From an uncultured Eubacteriales bacterium (lineage in GTDB: Bacteria > Bacillota > Clostridia > Peptostreptococcales > Anaerovoracaceae), in the NCBI GenBank assembly GCA_900540145.1, contig UQEW01000001.1:5756-69755 (forward strand): a DNA stretch of 64,000 nt. The letters are read 5' to 3'. Position numbers and translations under genes: made by a program. Every line of letters starts with the position of its first letter. Position 1 is the first letter of the stretch. Positions 1-9,383 of the stretch are shown in pieces. A model generated the notes under the pieces. The model was given only the letters and a program-made list of their open reading frames with translations, searched no databases and had not been told where the DNA came from.

Positions 1-724
1 AGCCTAATATACCATAATCAGGATTGTATCCTGAACCGTTTACCGGCTGATTTAAAAGCTCATCCATACCTATTACCACGTCGCCTCCGGCATTCTTAAT
101 CATGCGTTTTGTTCTTGCTCTTGTATGAATGTCGGCGCATATGACCTTGTCAGTGTAATCAAGTATCTTTCTAGGATCATTGGCAAAGATTATCTCAGCT
201 TCAGCGCCCTCTTCCTCAATGATATCCTTATAGTAATTGACATAGTCCATATCTGTAAAAGTATGGCGAGATTTGCCGAATGCAGACTCAAACTGGGCCT
301 GAGTCAGCACATCGGTGTAAGGATTTATTCCCTTTGAATCCAGCAAATCTATGTCAAGAAGGTGATTTCCCACCTCATCGCTAGGGTAGCTGAGCATCAA
401 AACGATTTTCTTGCTTCCCCTGGCTATACCGCGGAGGCAGATGGCGAATCTGTTTCTGCTCAATATAGGGAAAACCACGCCTATAGTCTCTCCGCCCAGC
501 TTATTTTTCACATCTTCTGCCAGCTGGTCTTTGGTGGCATAGTTAGCTTGAGCACGAGCCAAGATAGATTCGGTTATGGCCAGCACGTCTTTGCTGCCTA
601 TCTCAAAATCTCCGTTTTCAATGCATGCCATGAGAGTATCTACCACTATCGTTTTAAGATCGTCTCCTTCTTTTATTATCGGTCCTCTCAGGCCTCTGGA
701 AACTGTACCTATTCTTCTCTCCAT
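1..724 (-). CDS. CofE-like family protein (coenzyme F420-0:L-glutamate ligase family), 3' end cut by window
   Basis: This reading frame is below the purL stop and runs off the window start, so only the first 241 codons are seen. The translation begins MERRIGTVSRGLRGPIIKEG and contains VVFPILSRNRFAICLRGIAR and a segment NPDYG near the cut. This matches my memory of a clostridial family annotated as coenzyme F420-0:L-glutamate ligase. A GGAGAG ribosome binding site precedes the ATG, and only 14 bases separate it from purL, so it is probably the next gene of the purine operon. F420 is not expected in most Clostridia, so the true substrate is unknown; an amide-forming ligase acting on another acid is possible. 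Family is likely, function open. Confidence 0.75.
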   Translation of the reverse strand, partial: MERRIGTVSRGLRGPIIKEGDDLKTIVVDTLMACIENGDFEIGSKDVLAITESILARAQANYATKDQLAEDVKNKLGGETIGVVFPILSRNRFAICLRGIARGSKKIVLMLSYPSDEVGNHLLDIDLLDSKGINPYTDVLTQAQFESAFGKSRHTFTDMDYVNYYKDIIEEEGAEAEIIFANDPRKILDYTDKVICADIHTRARTKRMIKNAGGDVVIGMDELLNQPVNGSGYNPDYGILG

Positions 725-738
725 ATGTTATTCTCTCC

Positions 739-3700
739 TTATTTAAAATACTTTACAGCTGATTCAAACATCTTCATATCAAACTGACCAGGAACGTTTT
801 TATAAAGGCCGTATCCTGTTCTCTCTGAATGGCCCATCTTGCCCAGCACTCTTCCATCCGGAGAAACGATTCCTTCCACTGCCATATCGGAGCCGTTAGG
901 ATTAAACTGAATCTCGTTGGTAGCATTACCATCCAAATCAACATACTGAGTAATTATCTGCCCGTTTTCCGCCAGCTCGCAAAGCAGTTCTCTGTCAGCA
1001 ATAAATCTTCCCTCTCCATGAGAAATAGGAACCGTATATATGTCGCCTACATTGACCTGCGCAAGCCATGGCGAATTGTTGGAAGCTATCCTCGTTCTTA
1101 CCAGCTTGGACTGGTGGCGTGAAATTTTATTATAAGTAAGCGTAGGGAAGCTTTCGTCGGTATCCAATATCTGACCAAACGGTACAAGACCCAGTTTGAT
1201 AAGCGCCTGGAAACCGTTGCATATGCCGGCCATAAGACCGTCGCGTTCTTCCAGAAGCTCTGTCACAGCTTCTTTTATCTCTTCATTTCTGAAAAATGCA
1301 GTTATCAGCTTGCCTGAACCGTCAGGCTCGTCGCCTCCGGAAAATCCGCCGGGGATGAATATAATCTGGCTGCTGCGAACTTTTTCAGCAAAGTCAGTAA
1401 CTGATTTTGCCACATCTGCCGATGTCAGATTGTTGAGCACAAATATCTCCGGCTCCGCCCCGGCCCTGTCAAAGGCCTTAGCCGTATCATATTCACAGTT
1501 GGTTCCCGGAAATACAGGTATCAGAACATGAGGTTTTGCAACTTTTATAGATGAAGTGAACTCTTTATTTACTGAGAAATTCAAGTTGGAAGGTTTCTCC
1601 CCATCCGTACTGATATTGCACGGATAGACTGTTTCCAGCTTGTCTTCATATATCCTGCAGAGTTCTTCAAGGCTCAGCCTGTCTTCACCGCGGCAAATGC
1701 AGAAGTCTTCCGTCGTCTCTCCTATCATTACAACATCTAAGCTGTCTGTTTCTATGCCGATTTCTCCATCAGTCTCCACTATGAAAGAGCCGTAGCTATA
1801 TCCAAAGATTTCTTCTATGCTCAACGCGTCATTAAATGAAAATCCGATGCCGTTACCCATGGCCATCTTCAGCACAGCCTCTGCTACTCCGCCAAAGCCG
1901 GCAGTATAGCAGGATTTGGCAACTCTGCTTCTCATAAGCTCAATCACTTTGGAATATACTTCCTTGAGAGATTGCCCGTCCGGCAGGCCTGCGCTGTTCT
2001 TTTTAGGACTTAATAAATATACCCGGTGTCCTGCCTCCTTAAACTCAGGAGAGATGATATTATCTATTTCTTCAGTGGTAACTGCGAAAGAAACCAGTGT
2101 CGGAGGCACATGAATGTCCTCAAAAGTGCCGCTCATGGAATCTTTGCCTCCTATGGCAGCCACACCCAGATCCAGCTGAGCTTCCAAAGCTCCCAGCAAA
2201 GCAGCCAAAGGCTTGCCCCACTTTTCAGGATCTTTATCTAATTTTTCAAAATACTCCTGGAAAGACAGATAAACATCTTCGAATTTTGCGCCTGCGGCTA
2301 CCAGCTTTGAAACCGATTCCACCACTGCCAGATAAGCTCCGTGATAAGGGCTCTTTTCGGTTATATACGGATTATATCCCCATGCCATCAAGCTGCAGGT
2401 GCTGGTATCCTCTTTTTCAACAGATACCTTGTTTACCATAGCCTGTATAGGCGTTCTCTGATATCTGCCTCCGAAAGGCATCAGCACAGTACCTGCGCCT
2501 ATGGTAGAGTCGAATCTCTCTGAAAGTCCTCTTTTGGAGCACACATTCAGATCTCCTGCCATAGCTTTATAGTTTTCTGCGAAGCTGCCGTTTATGGTTT
2601 TTTCATAATCTTCTCCGCTGACAGCTTGAGCGCTTATATGCTTTTCCGCTCCGTTGGAGTTTAAAAATTCTCTTGAAATATTTACTATTTTTTCACCGTT
2701 CCAGCTCATGGACAGTACCGGCTCTTCCGTGACTTCTGCCACCACTGTAGCCTCAAGATTTTCCTCTCTGGCCAGCCTGCAGAATGTATCAACATCTTTA
2801 TCCGCCACTACTACAGCCATTCTTTCCTGAGATTCGCTGATGGCCAGCTCAGTGCCATCCAGCCCCTCATACTTCTTTGGTACTTTATTCAAGTCGATCT
2901 TAAGGCCATCTGCCAATTCTCCTATGGCTACCGAAACTCCGCCGGCTCCAAAGTCATTGCAGCGCTTTATCAATTTGGAGGCTTGAGGATTTCTGAAGAG
3001 TCTCTGAAGCTTCCTCTCTTCAGGAGCATTTCCCTTTTGAACTTCAGCGCCGCAGCTTTCCAGCGAAGATACGTCGTGCGACTTGGAAGAACCTGTCGCG
3101 CCGCCGCAGCCATCTCTCCCTGTGCGTCCGCCCAGCAAGATGACTTTATCTGTCGGCTCAGGCTTTTTTCTTATGACGTTTTCCGCCGGTGCCGCTGCAA
3201 TGACTGCTCCGATTTCCATCCTTTTGGCCACATAACCGGGATGATACAATTCATCCACCTGGCCGGTAGCCAGTCCTATCTGGTTACCGTAAGAGCTGTA
3301 CCCGGCTGCGGCTGTAGTTACCAGCTTGCGCTGAGGCAGCTTGCCGGCAATGGTCTGTGAAACAGGAACCAGCGGGTCTCCTGCTCCTGTGACGCGCATG
3401 GCTGAGTACACATAGCTTCTGCCTGACAACGGATCTCTTATGGCTCCGCCTACACAGGTGGCTGCACCGCCGAAAGGCTCGATTTCAGTCGGATGGTTGT
3501 GAGTCTCGTTTTTGAACAGCAACAGCCAGTCTTCTGCTTTGCCGTCTATGTTAACCTTTATCTTAACGGTGCAAGCGTTGATCTCCTCTGATTCATCCAG
3601 CTTGTCCAGCTTTCCGTCTTTTTTCAGCTGCTTGGCAGCTATAGTTCCGATGTCCATCAACGTCACAGGCTTGGTTCTGCCCAAAGATTTTCTTACATCT

Positions 3701-4443
3701 ATATATCTGTCATATGCTTTCTGCAGCACTTCATCTTCGAATTTAACGCTGTCTATGATCGTATTGAAGGTGGTGTGGCGGCAGTGGTCAGACCAATATG
3801 TGTCTATCATCTTGATTTCGGTGATAGTAGGCTCTCTATCCTCGCCCTTGAAATACTGCTGGCACAACTTTATGTCGGCTAAATCCATGGCAAGGCCTCT
3901 GTCAGAAATAAAGTCTGCCAATTCCTCTTCATTGAAAGAGCAAAAGCCGTTTAGAACTTCCACCGGCGCCGGCATCTCATATTCGGTCATCAGAGTTTTA
4001 GGCAGAGACATATCAGCTTCTCTGGCTTCAACGCTGTTGATAACATATTTTTTAACAGCTTCCACGTCTTCCTTGCTCAAGCCGCCGTAAAGAGCATATA
4101 CCTTGGCAGTCTTCACGGTAGGCCTGTCTCCCTTGGATATTATCTGTATGCACTCAGCGGCAGAAGCAGCTCTCTGATCAAACTGTCCCGGAAGATATTC
4201 TACTGCGAATAAATAGTCAGCTTCCGGAAGTTTTTCAGTTACATTATCCAATTGAGGTTCTGAAAACACCGTATTAACAGCATATCGGAACAGCTCTTTG
4301 TCGATGTCATCCACGTCATATCTGTTAAACAGACGCACTTGTTCGATGCCCTCTATCTGCAGCAGTTCCTTTATGTCGTTTTTTAAACTTTGAGCTTCAT
4401 TATCAAGCCCCGGTTTTTTCTCTACGAAAATCCTAAAAACCAT
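739..4443 (-). CDS. purL: Phosphoribosylformylglycinamidine synthase, single-chain
   Basis: PurL converts FGAR, glutamine and ATP to FGAM, step 4 of purine synthesis, in the cytoplasm. The 1234-residue chain is the large fused form, so no purS or purQ is needed. WSDHCRHTTF lies near residue 217 and the ATP/metal-binding NETHNHPTEIEPFGGA near 312. The C-terminal class I glutaminase has the nucleophile Cys at about 1075 (GICNGFQ), with His 1205 and Glu 1207 in GHSERTGYG as the triad. Length suits the clostridial type, slightly shorter than the enterobacterial one. The ATG is 3 bases after the purD stop, so the two are translationally close. Identification is secure. Confidence 0.97.
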   Translation of the reverse strand: MVFRIFVEKKPGLDNEAQSLKNDIKELLQIEGIEQVRLFNRYDVDDIDKELFRYAVNTVFSEPQLDNVTEKLPEADYLFAVEYLPGQFDQRAASAAECIQIISKGDRPTVKTAKVYALYGGLSKEDVEAVKKYVINSVEAREADMSLPKTLMTEYEMPAPVEVLNGFCSFNEEELADFISDRGLAMDLADIKLCQQYFKGEDREPTITEIKMIDTYWSDHCRHTTFNTIIDSVKFEDEVLQKAYDRYIDVRKSLGRTKPVTLMDIGTIAAKQLKKDGKLDKLDESEEINACTVKIKVNIDGKAEDWLLLFKNETHNHPTEIEPFGGAATCVGGAIRDPLSGRSYVYSAMRVTGAGDPLVPVSQTIAGKLPQRKLVTTAAAGYSSYGNQIGLATGQVDELYHPGYVAKRMEIGAVIAAAPAENVIRKKPEPTDKVILLGGRTGRDGCGGATGSSKSHDVSSLESCGAEVQKGNAPEERKLQRLFRNPQASKLIKRCNDFGAGGVSVAIGELADGLKIDLNKVPKKYEGLDGTELAISESQERMAVVVADKDVDTFCRLAREENLEATVVAEVTEEPVLSMSWNGEKIVNISREFLNSNGAEKHISAQAVSGEDYEKTINGSFAENYKAMAGDLNVCSKRGLSERFDSTIGAGTVLMPFGGRYQRTPIQAMVNKVSVEKEDTSTCSLMAWGYNPYITEKSPYHGAYLAVVESVSKLVAAGAKFEDVYLSFQEYFEKLDKDPEKWGKPLAALLGALEAQLDLGVAAIGGKDSMSGTFEDIHVPPTLVSFAVTTEEIDNIISPEFKEAGHRVYLLSPKKNSAGLPDGQSLKEVYSKVIELMRSRVAKSCYTAGFGGVAEAVLKMAMGNGIGFSFNDALSIEEIFGYSYGSFIVETDGEIGIETDSLDVVMIGETTEDFCICRGEDRLSLEELCRIYEDKLETVYPCNISTDGEKPSNLNFSVNKEFTSSIKVAKPHVLIPVFPGTNCEYDTAKAFDRAGAEPEIFVLNNLTSADVAKSVTDFAEKVRSSQIIFIPGGFSGGDEPDGSGKLITAFFRNEEIKEAVTELLEERDGLMAGICNGFQALIKLGLVPFGQILDTDESFPTLTYNKISRHQSKLVRTRIASNNSPWLAQVNVGDIYTVPISHGEGRFIADRELLCELAENGQIITQYVDLDGNATNEIQFNPNGSDMAVEGIVSPDGRVLGKMGHSERTGYGLYKNVPGQFDMKMFESAVKYFK

Positions 4444-4446
4444 ATG

Positions 4447-5709
4447 TCAATTCCTTTCTGCCATAAGGGCGCGCCTGCCTATATCCTTTCTGTAATAGGC
4501 GTTGGCAAAATCTATCGTATCGACAACAGCATAAGCTTTATCGATGGCTTCCCCAAAAGTAGGAGCTGTTTCCGTCACTCCCAGGACTCTTCCTCCGGAG
4601 GTCTCCAGCTTGCCGCCGTTAAGTTTGGCTCCGGCCACATATATGTTCTTATCCTTCGGCATTGTAATTTCAAAACCTGTTTCATATTTTTTAGGATAAC
4701 CGTTTGATGCCATGACCACACATGCAGCGCATTGATCTTTGAATTTAACTTCTGCATCGGAAAGCTTTCCATCGTATATTTTAAGCATGATGTCCAGAAG
4801 GTCGCTTTCCAGAAGAGGCAGTACCACCTGAGTTTCCGGATCACCAAACCTGCAGTTATACTCTATAACCTTAGGGCCGTCTGCCGTCAGCATCAAGCCG
4901 AAATACAGGCATCCTGAAAAAGGTCTGCCTTCTTTGTTCAAAGCTTCTATGGTAGGCTTGAAGATGGTTTCCATGCAGATTTTCGCTATATCTTCAGTAT
5001 AGTAAGGATTAGGCGCTATAGTACCCATGCCGCCGGTGTTGGGACCTTTGTCTCCATCTAAAGCACGCTTGTGGTCCATAGATGATACCATCGGAACAAC
5101 GGTCTTTCCATCGGTAAAGGATAAGACAGAGACTTCCGGACCTGTAAGAAATTCTTCTATCACGATCTTATCGCCGCTGGCTCCGAATACCTTGTCCTCC
5201 ATAGCTGCTCTGACAGCATCTATAGCAACTTCTCTTGTCTCTGCTATGGTAACGCCCTTGCCCAAAGCCAATCCGTCGGCCTTTACAACTATAGGGAGAG
5301 GGCATGTCTTAATATATCCCAAAGCTTTTTCCATATCATCAAAGGTCTCATAAGCTGCTGTAGGAATGTTATATTTCTTCATCAATTCTTTTGAGAAAGC
5401 TTTGCTGCCTTCTATGATGGCTGCCTTCTTGTCAGGGCCGAAGGTCTTGATACCCTTTGCTCTCAATGCATCCACCGCGCCCAATACGAGGGGATCATCC
5501 GGAGCCACAATGGCAAAATCTATGCTGTTTTTTACAGCAAAATCCACCATGCCGTCTATATCCTTAGCCCCTATATCCACACATACAGCGTCTGCCGCTA
5601 TGCCTCCGTTGCCGGGAAGGGCATATATGGTTTCTACAATGGGATTTTCTTTAATTTTCTTTATGATGGCGTGTTCTCTGCCACCGCCGCCTACTACCAT
5701 TACTTTCAT
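4447..5709 (-). CDS. purD: Phosphoribosylamine-glycine ligase (GAR synthetase)
   Basis: PurD joins glycine to phosphoribosylamine using ATP, step 2 of the purine pathway. The 420-residue protein starts MKVMVVGGGGREHAI, the family hallmark N-terminal loop. It has the ATP-grasp body with VVKADGLALGKGVTI near residues 142-156, and MSSMDHKRALDGDKGPNTGGMG and EYNCRFGDPETQ further on, all typical of the family. Length is normal. It lies 27 bases below the AICAR transformylase gene and 3 bases above purL, inside the operon. Confidence 0.97.
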   Translation of the reverse strand: MKVMVVGGGGREHAIIKKIKENPIVETIYALPGNGGIAADAVCVDIGAKDIDGMVDFAVKNSIDFAIVAPDDPLVLGAVDALRAKGIKTFGPDKKAAIIEGSKAFSKELMKKYNIPTAAYETFDDMEKALGYIKTCPLPIVVKADGLALGKGVTIAETREVAIDAVRAAMEDKVFGASGDKIVIEEFLTGPEVSVLSFTDGKTVVPMVSSMDHKRALDGDKGPNTGGMGTIAPNPYYTEDIAKICMETIFKPTIEALNKEGRPFSGCLYFGLMLTADGPKVIEYNCRFGDPETQVVLPLLESDLLDIMLKIYDGKLSDAEVKFKDQCAACVVMASNGYPKKYETGFEITMPKDKNIYVAGAKLNGGKLETSGGRVLGVTETAPTFGEAIDKAYAVVDTIDFANAYYRKDIGRRALMAERN

Positions 5710-5736
5710 ATTGTTTCATATACCTCCGCCAAGCGA

Positions 5737-6921
5737 TTAATGATGGAACAATCTCATGCCGGTCATGGCCATCACCATGCCGAATCTGTCGCAAGTTTCG
5801 ATTACGTTGTCATCTCTGATGGAGCCTCCCGGCTGAGCCACATAAGTAACTCCGCTTTTGGCGGCCCTTTCTATATTGTCTCCGAACGGGAAGAACGCGT
5901 CTGAAGCCAGGCAAACGCCCTTCAGAGACGCTAAATATTCTCTTTGCTCTTTTCTTGAGAAGATTTCAGGCTTCTCAGTAAATAACTGCTGCCATTTGCC
6001 TTCTCCTATGACGTCTTCGTAATCTTCCGACAGATAAACATCTATGGCATTATCTCTGTCAGGTCTTTTTATCTCTTCCTTAAAAGGAAGGCTCAGAACC
6101 TTATCATGCTGGCGCAGATGCCATTTGTCGGCCTTTTCCCCTGCCAATCTGGTGCAGTGTATTCTGGACTGCTGGCCGGCGCCTACACCTATAACTTGTC
6201 CGCCTTCAGCAAAACATACGGAATTGGACTGAGTATATTTTAAAGTTATGAGCGCTATTACTAAATTTATTTTAGCCTCTTCAGTCATATCCTTATTGTC
6301 AGTCACTATGTTCTCCAAAAGGCTTTTATCTATCTTAAAGTCATTGCGTTTCTGCTGGAAAGTGATACCGTATACCTGCTTCTGTTCGATTGGGTCAGGT
6401 ACGTATGACTGGTCTATCTTTATTATCGTATAGTTTCCTTTTCTCTTTCCTTTTAAAATCTCCAGGGCGTCATCATCGTAATCCGGCGCTATGATACCAT
6501 CTGAAACTTCTCTCGCAATAAGTCTGGCGCATACTGCATCACACTTGTCGGAAAGGGCTATCCAATCTCCGAAAGAGCTCATTCTGTCAGTACCTCTTGC
6601 TCTTGCATAGGCCGTAGCTATGGGAGACTCGTCCAGTCCTTCTATATCATCTACAAAGAAAGCCTTTTTCATCTTTTCATTCATAGGTATGCCCACTGCT
6701 GCCGAAGTAGGGCTGACATGCTTGAAGGAAGTAGCTGCGCACATGCCCAGAGCTTCTTTTATCTCTTTTACCAGCTGCCAGCTGTTCATGGCGTCCAGCA
6801 GATTTATGTATCCGGCTTTACCGTTGAGTATTTCTATGGGTAGCTCTGAGCCATCGTTCATAAAAATCTTTGCCGGCTTTTGATTAGGGTTGCAACCGTA
6901 TTTTAATTCGTAATCTTTCAT
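5737..6921 (-). CDS. purH: AICAR transformylase, standalone domain without IMP cyclohydrolase
   Basis: This protein matches the formyltransferase half of PurH, which adds a formyl group from 10-formyl-tetrahydrofolate to AICAR. It has only 394 residues, against about 510 for the usual bifunctional PurH, and begins directly in the transformylase domain (MKDYELKYGCNPNQKPAKIF). The N-terminal MGS-like cyclohydrolase domain is absent. The catalytic Lys-His pair is visible in SFKHVSPTSAA at residues 67-68, and the C-terminal ASDAFFPFGDNIERAA and YVAQPGGSIRD motifs are intact. The missing ring-closing step is supplied by the PurO-type gene 20 bases upstream. AICAR (ZMP) is its substrate, which fits the ZTP riboswitch at the head of the operon. 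Confidence 0.95.
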   Translation of the reverse strand: MKDYELKYGCNPNQKPAKIFMNDGSELPIEILNGKAGYINLLDAMNSWQLVKEIKEALGMCAATSFKHVSPTSAAVGIPMNEKMKKAFFVDDIEGLDESPIATAYARARGTDRMSSFGDWIALSDKCDAVCARLIAREVSDGIIAPDYDDDALEILKGKRKGNYTIIKIDQSYVPDPIEQKQVYGITFQQKRNDFKIDKSLLENIVTDNKDMTEEAKINLVIALITLKYTQSNSVCFAEGGQVIGVGAGQQSRIHCTRLAGEKADKWHLRQHDKVLSLPFKEEIKRPDRDNAIDVYLSEDYEDVIGEGKWQQLFTEKPEIFSRKEQREYLASLKGVCLASDAFFPFGDNIERAAKSGVTYVAQPGGSIRDDNVIETCDRFGMVMAMTGMRLFHH

Positions 6922-6941
6922 AATTTTAACCGCCCCCTTGA

Positions 6942-7661
6942 TTACTTGTTCTTATTTATAAGCTTGTTTTCTGCTTTGCCTGTCTCCAAATCTATATATC
7001 TGACATACAGGGAAATTTTCTTTTCTTCATTAAGGTTATCCCATATGTCACTGGTAAATTCTTCGATATCGTCAGGAATAATAATTCGCCTTGGCTCCCC
7101 TTGGAACGTCGGAAGCGGCTGGCCGTCATGTTCATATGTATGAATAAAGTGGCCCAGTCCTGAAACGGCCGGATAAGAATAGGTATATCTGGCACATGCA
7201 CTGCCCTCTTCATCCACACTCTTTAAAATGCTCATTTCATAGGAAAAGTCTCCGTCCGCAAAAGTGAGCATAGCGCTGATTCTCGGCGTCCAGTTGGGGC
7301 CATCCGGTTCAAACTCTCTGGTAGCAAGGGCCTCTTTGAAGGACTTTCCTTCTTTGACAAAGTCATATATGGTATCTGTCTGGTCTCCGTTGGTCACTAT
7401 GACCTTGTCATCTAATTTTTTAACAGGCGAATAAATTATAAGAGACGGGTCTTCCACTTTAGACTCATCGAAAGGATAGATGACCACGTCGTCACCTTCT
7501 TCCTTGAAAACCCTGTTTTTCGAGTTTTCACTTCTACCCATGATAAAATACCCTATTGCAGCCTTTTTTCCGTCTGCAGTTTTGCCGACTGCTATGCCTC
7601 TGCCTACATACGAGTTATCTCGTATGGTATCTCCCATGGACTTTGACGTATATACGCTCAT
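6942..7661 (-). CDS. purO: IMP cyclohydrolase, PurO type
   Basis: The 239-residue product resembles the PurO-type IMP cyclohydrolase family, first known from archaea, which closes FAICAR to IMP, the last step of purine synthesis. Visible signatures are SMGDTIRDNSYVGRGIAVG near the N-terminus, YFIMGRSENSKNRVF, and GPNWTPRISAML. A longer frame exists upstream, but the ATG at 7661 is preferred because AAGGAGG sits about 8 bases before it and it forms an ATGA overlap with the purN stop, which implies coupled translation. With the next gene downstream encoding only AICAR transformylase, the pair replaces bifunctional PurH. Confidence 0.93.
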   Translation of the reverse strand: MSVYTSKSMGDTIRDNSYVGRGIAVGKTADGKKAAIGYFIMGRSENSKNRVFKEEGDDVVIYPFDESKVEDPSLIIYSPVKKLDDKVIVTNGDQTDTIYDFVKEGKSFKEALATREFEPDGPNWTPRISAMLTFADGDFSYEMSILKSVDEEGSACARYTYSYPAVSGLGHFIHTYEHDGQPLPTFQGEPRRIIIPDDIEEFTSDIWDNLNEEKKISLYVRYIDLETGKAENKLINKNK

Positions 7662-8272
7662 TTTATCCGCCTCCTTACAATTTCTTCGCAAATCATCTGC
7701 GTAGCCTCAGGCAGAAGTTTCCATTCAGCCTCTTCCATCACTCTTCGCTGCAGAGTTTGGGGAGTATCGTCAGGCTTTACCTCCACGGCTTTCTGCAATA
7801 TTATTCTGCCTCCGTCTGTTATCTCATTGACATAATGAACTGTAGCCCCGGTTACTTTTACACCGTAATCGAGGGCTGCCTGATGGACTTTAATCCCATA
7901 GTAACCTTTCCCGCAGAAGGATGGGATGAGAGAAGGATGAACGTTTATTATCCTTCCTGCATATCTGCTGGTAAAATCTCCGCTGAGTATGCTCATAAAG
8001 CCTGCCATCACTATGAGGTCCGTCTGATTTTTGTCTATCAGCTGAGACATCTTTTCTTCGTATTCTTTCTGGGAATCAAAATCTTTACGGCATACCACTG
8101 CTTGATCTATTCCGTTGGCCTCGGCCCTCTTGAGAGCATAGGCATCCTTTTTGCTGGAAATGACCAACGTTATCTGTCCGTCTTCAATTGCTCCGCTTTT
8201 TTGTGCGTCTATCAATGCCTGCAGGTTGGTTCCTCCGCCTGACACCAGCACTGTTATTCTAGCTTTCAGCAT
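7658..8272 (-). CDS. purN: Phosphoribosylglycinamide formyltransferase, folate-dependent
   Basis: PurN transfers a formyl group from 10-formyl-tetrahydrofolate to GAR, step 3. The 204-residue protein begins [18 protein letters not shown], the phosphoribosyl-binding loop. The catalytic region [17 protein letters not shown] (about residues 104-120) holds the Asn and His, and [11 protein letters not shown] holds the catalytic Asp. Both the start (7-base overlap with the purM stop) and the end (4-base overlap with the purO start) are coupled to neighbours. Length and motifs are normal. Confidence 0.97.
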   Translation of the reverse strand: MLKARITVLVSGGGTNLQALIDAQKSGAIEDGQITLVISSKKDAYALKRAEANGIDQAVVCRKDFDSQKEYEEKMSQLIDKNQTDLIVMAGFMSILSGDFTSRYAGRIINVHPSLIPSFCGKGYYGIKVHQAALDYGVKVTGATVHYVNEITDGGRIILQKAVEVKPDDTPQTLQRRVMEEAEWKLLPEATQMICEEIVRRRIK

Positions 8273-9309
8273 ATTTCCACCTTTTCATCAGACTTGGTTA
8301 TATTACCTATGATATAAGCGTCCTCTCCGGCTGCTTTAAGTATATCGACAGCTTTCTGACTGTCTTCTTGAGATACTACTACGCTCATTCCTACACCCAT
8401 ATTAAATGTATTGAACATATCATGTTCAGGGATGTTTCCGGTCTTGGCGATCAGATGGAAGATAGGCAATATCTTAAGAGCAGCCTTATCTATTTTAGCG
8501 CAGAAGCCGTCCGGTATGCTTCTCGGAATGTTTTCATAAAAACCTCCGCCTGTTATGTGGGATACAGCCTTAACCTCAATTTGCTTGAAAAGCTCCAGCA
8601 TTGGCTTAACATATATCTTCGTAGGGGTGAGCAAAGTCTCGCCTAAAGAAGCTCCTCCCAGTTCTTCAACAGGAGCTTTTAAATCTATCTTCTCAACATC
8701 AAATATCTTTCTCACCAAAGAAAAGCCGTTGGAGTGGACTCCGCTGGAAGGAAGGGCGATTATCACATCGCCTTCTTTAACCTTGGTTTTATCCAGCACT
8801 TTGGACTTGTCCACAGCTCCCACAGAAAATCCTGCCAAGTCGTATTCATCCTCGCTGTAAAATCCCGGCATTTCCGCTGTCTCTCCGCCTATAAGTTCGC
8901 ATCCTGCTTGTACGCATCCTTCAGCGATGCCGGAAACTATCTGCGCTATCTTTTCAGGATAATTTTTTCCGCATGCTATATAATCCAGGAAAAACAATGG
9001 TTTTGCTCCGCAGCAGATGATGTCGTTGACGCACATAGCTACACAGTCTATTCCTACTGTATCATGCTTGTCCATGAGAAAAGCCATCTTAAGCTTGGTT
9101 CCTACTCCATCAGTGCCGCTGACCAGTACCGGCTTCTTCATATCGGTGATATCCAGCTCAAACAAGCCGCCAAAGCCTCCTATATCATCGCTCTTACCGT
9201 TTATCATGGTTCTTGCGATATGTTTCTTCATCAGTTCTACAGCTTTATAGCCTGCGGTTATATCCACGCCTGCAGCCGCGTAGCTGTCCGATTTTGATTT
9301 GGTATTCAT
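8266..9309 (-). CDS. purM: Phosphoribosylformylglycinamidine cyclo-ligase (AIR synthetase)
   Basis: PurM closes FGAM to AIR with ATP, step 5, and belongs to the same ATP-binding superfamily as PurL. The 347-residue protein shows [19 protein letters not shown] near residue 10, GIGGF-type loop [36 protein letters not shown] and [14 protein letters not shown], all expected in order. Length is standard. It sits between purF (74-base gap) and purN (7-base overlap). Confidence 0.97.
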   Translation of the reverse strand: MNTKSKSDSYAAAGVDITAGYKAVELMKKHIARTMINGKSDDIGGFGGLFELDITDMKKPVLVSGTDGVGTKLKMAFLMDKHDTVGIDCVAMCVNDIICCGAKPLFFLDYIACGKNYPEKIAQIVSGIAEGCVQAGCELIGGETAEMPGFYSEDEYDLAGFSVGAVDKSKVLDKTKVKEGDVIIALPSSGVHSNGFSLVRKIFDVEKIDLKAPVEELGGASLGETLLTPTKIYVKPMLELFKQIEVKAVSHITGGGFYENIPRSIPDGFCAKIDKAALKILPIFHLIAKTGNIPEHDMFNTFNMGVGMSVVVSQEDSQKAVDILKAAGEDAYIIGNITKSDEKVEIC

Positions 9310-9383
9310 AACCTGTTTTCCTTTCTATGCCTATTGTTTTTCATTTTCCGTAGCGTCTTGATTGCTCTTTACCTATTCTTTGC

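Noticed and set aside
739..4443. Many open frames on the plus strand across purL and other minus-strand genes
   Set aside because: They are antisense frames inside strongly conserved genes, without ribosome sites or family matches.
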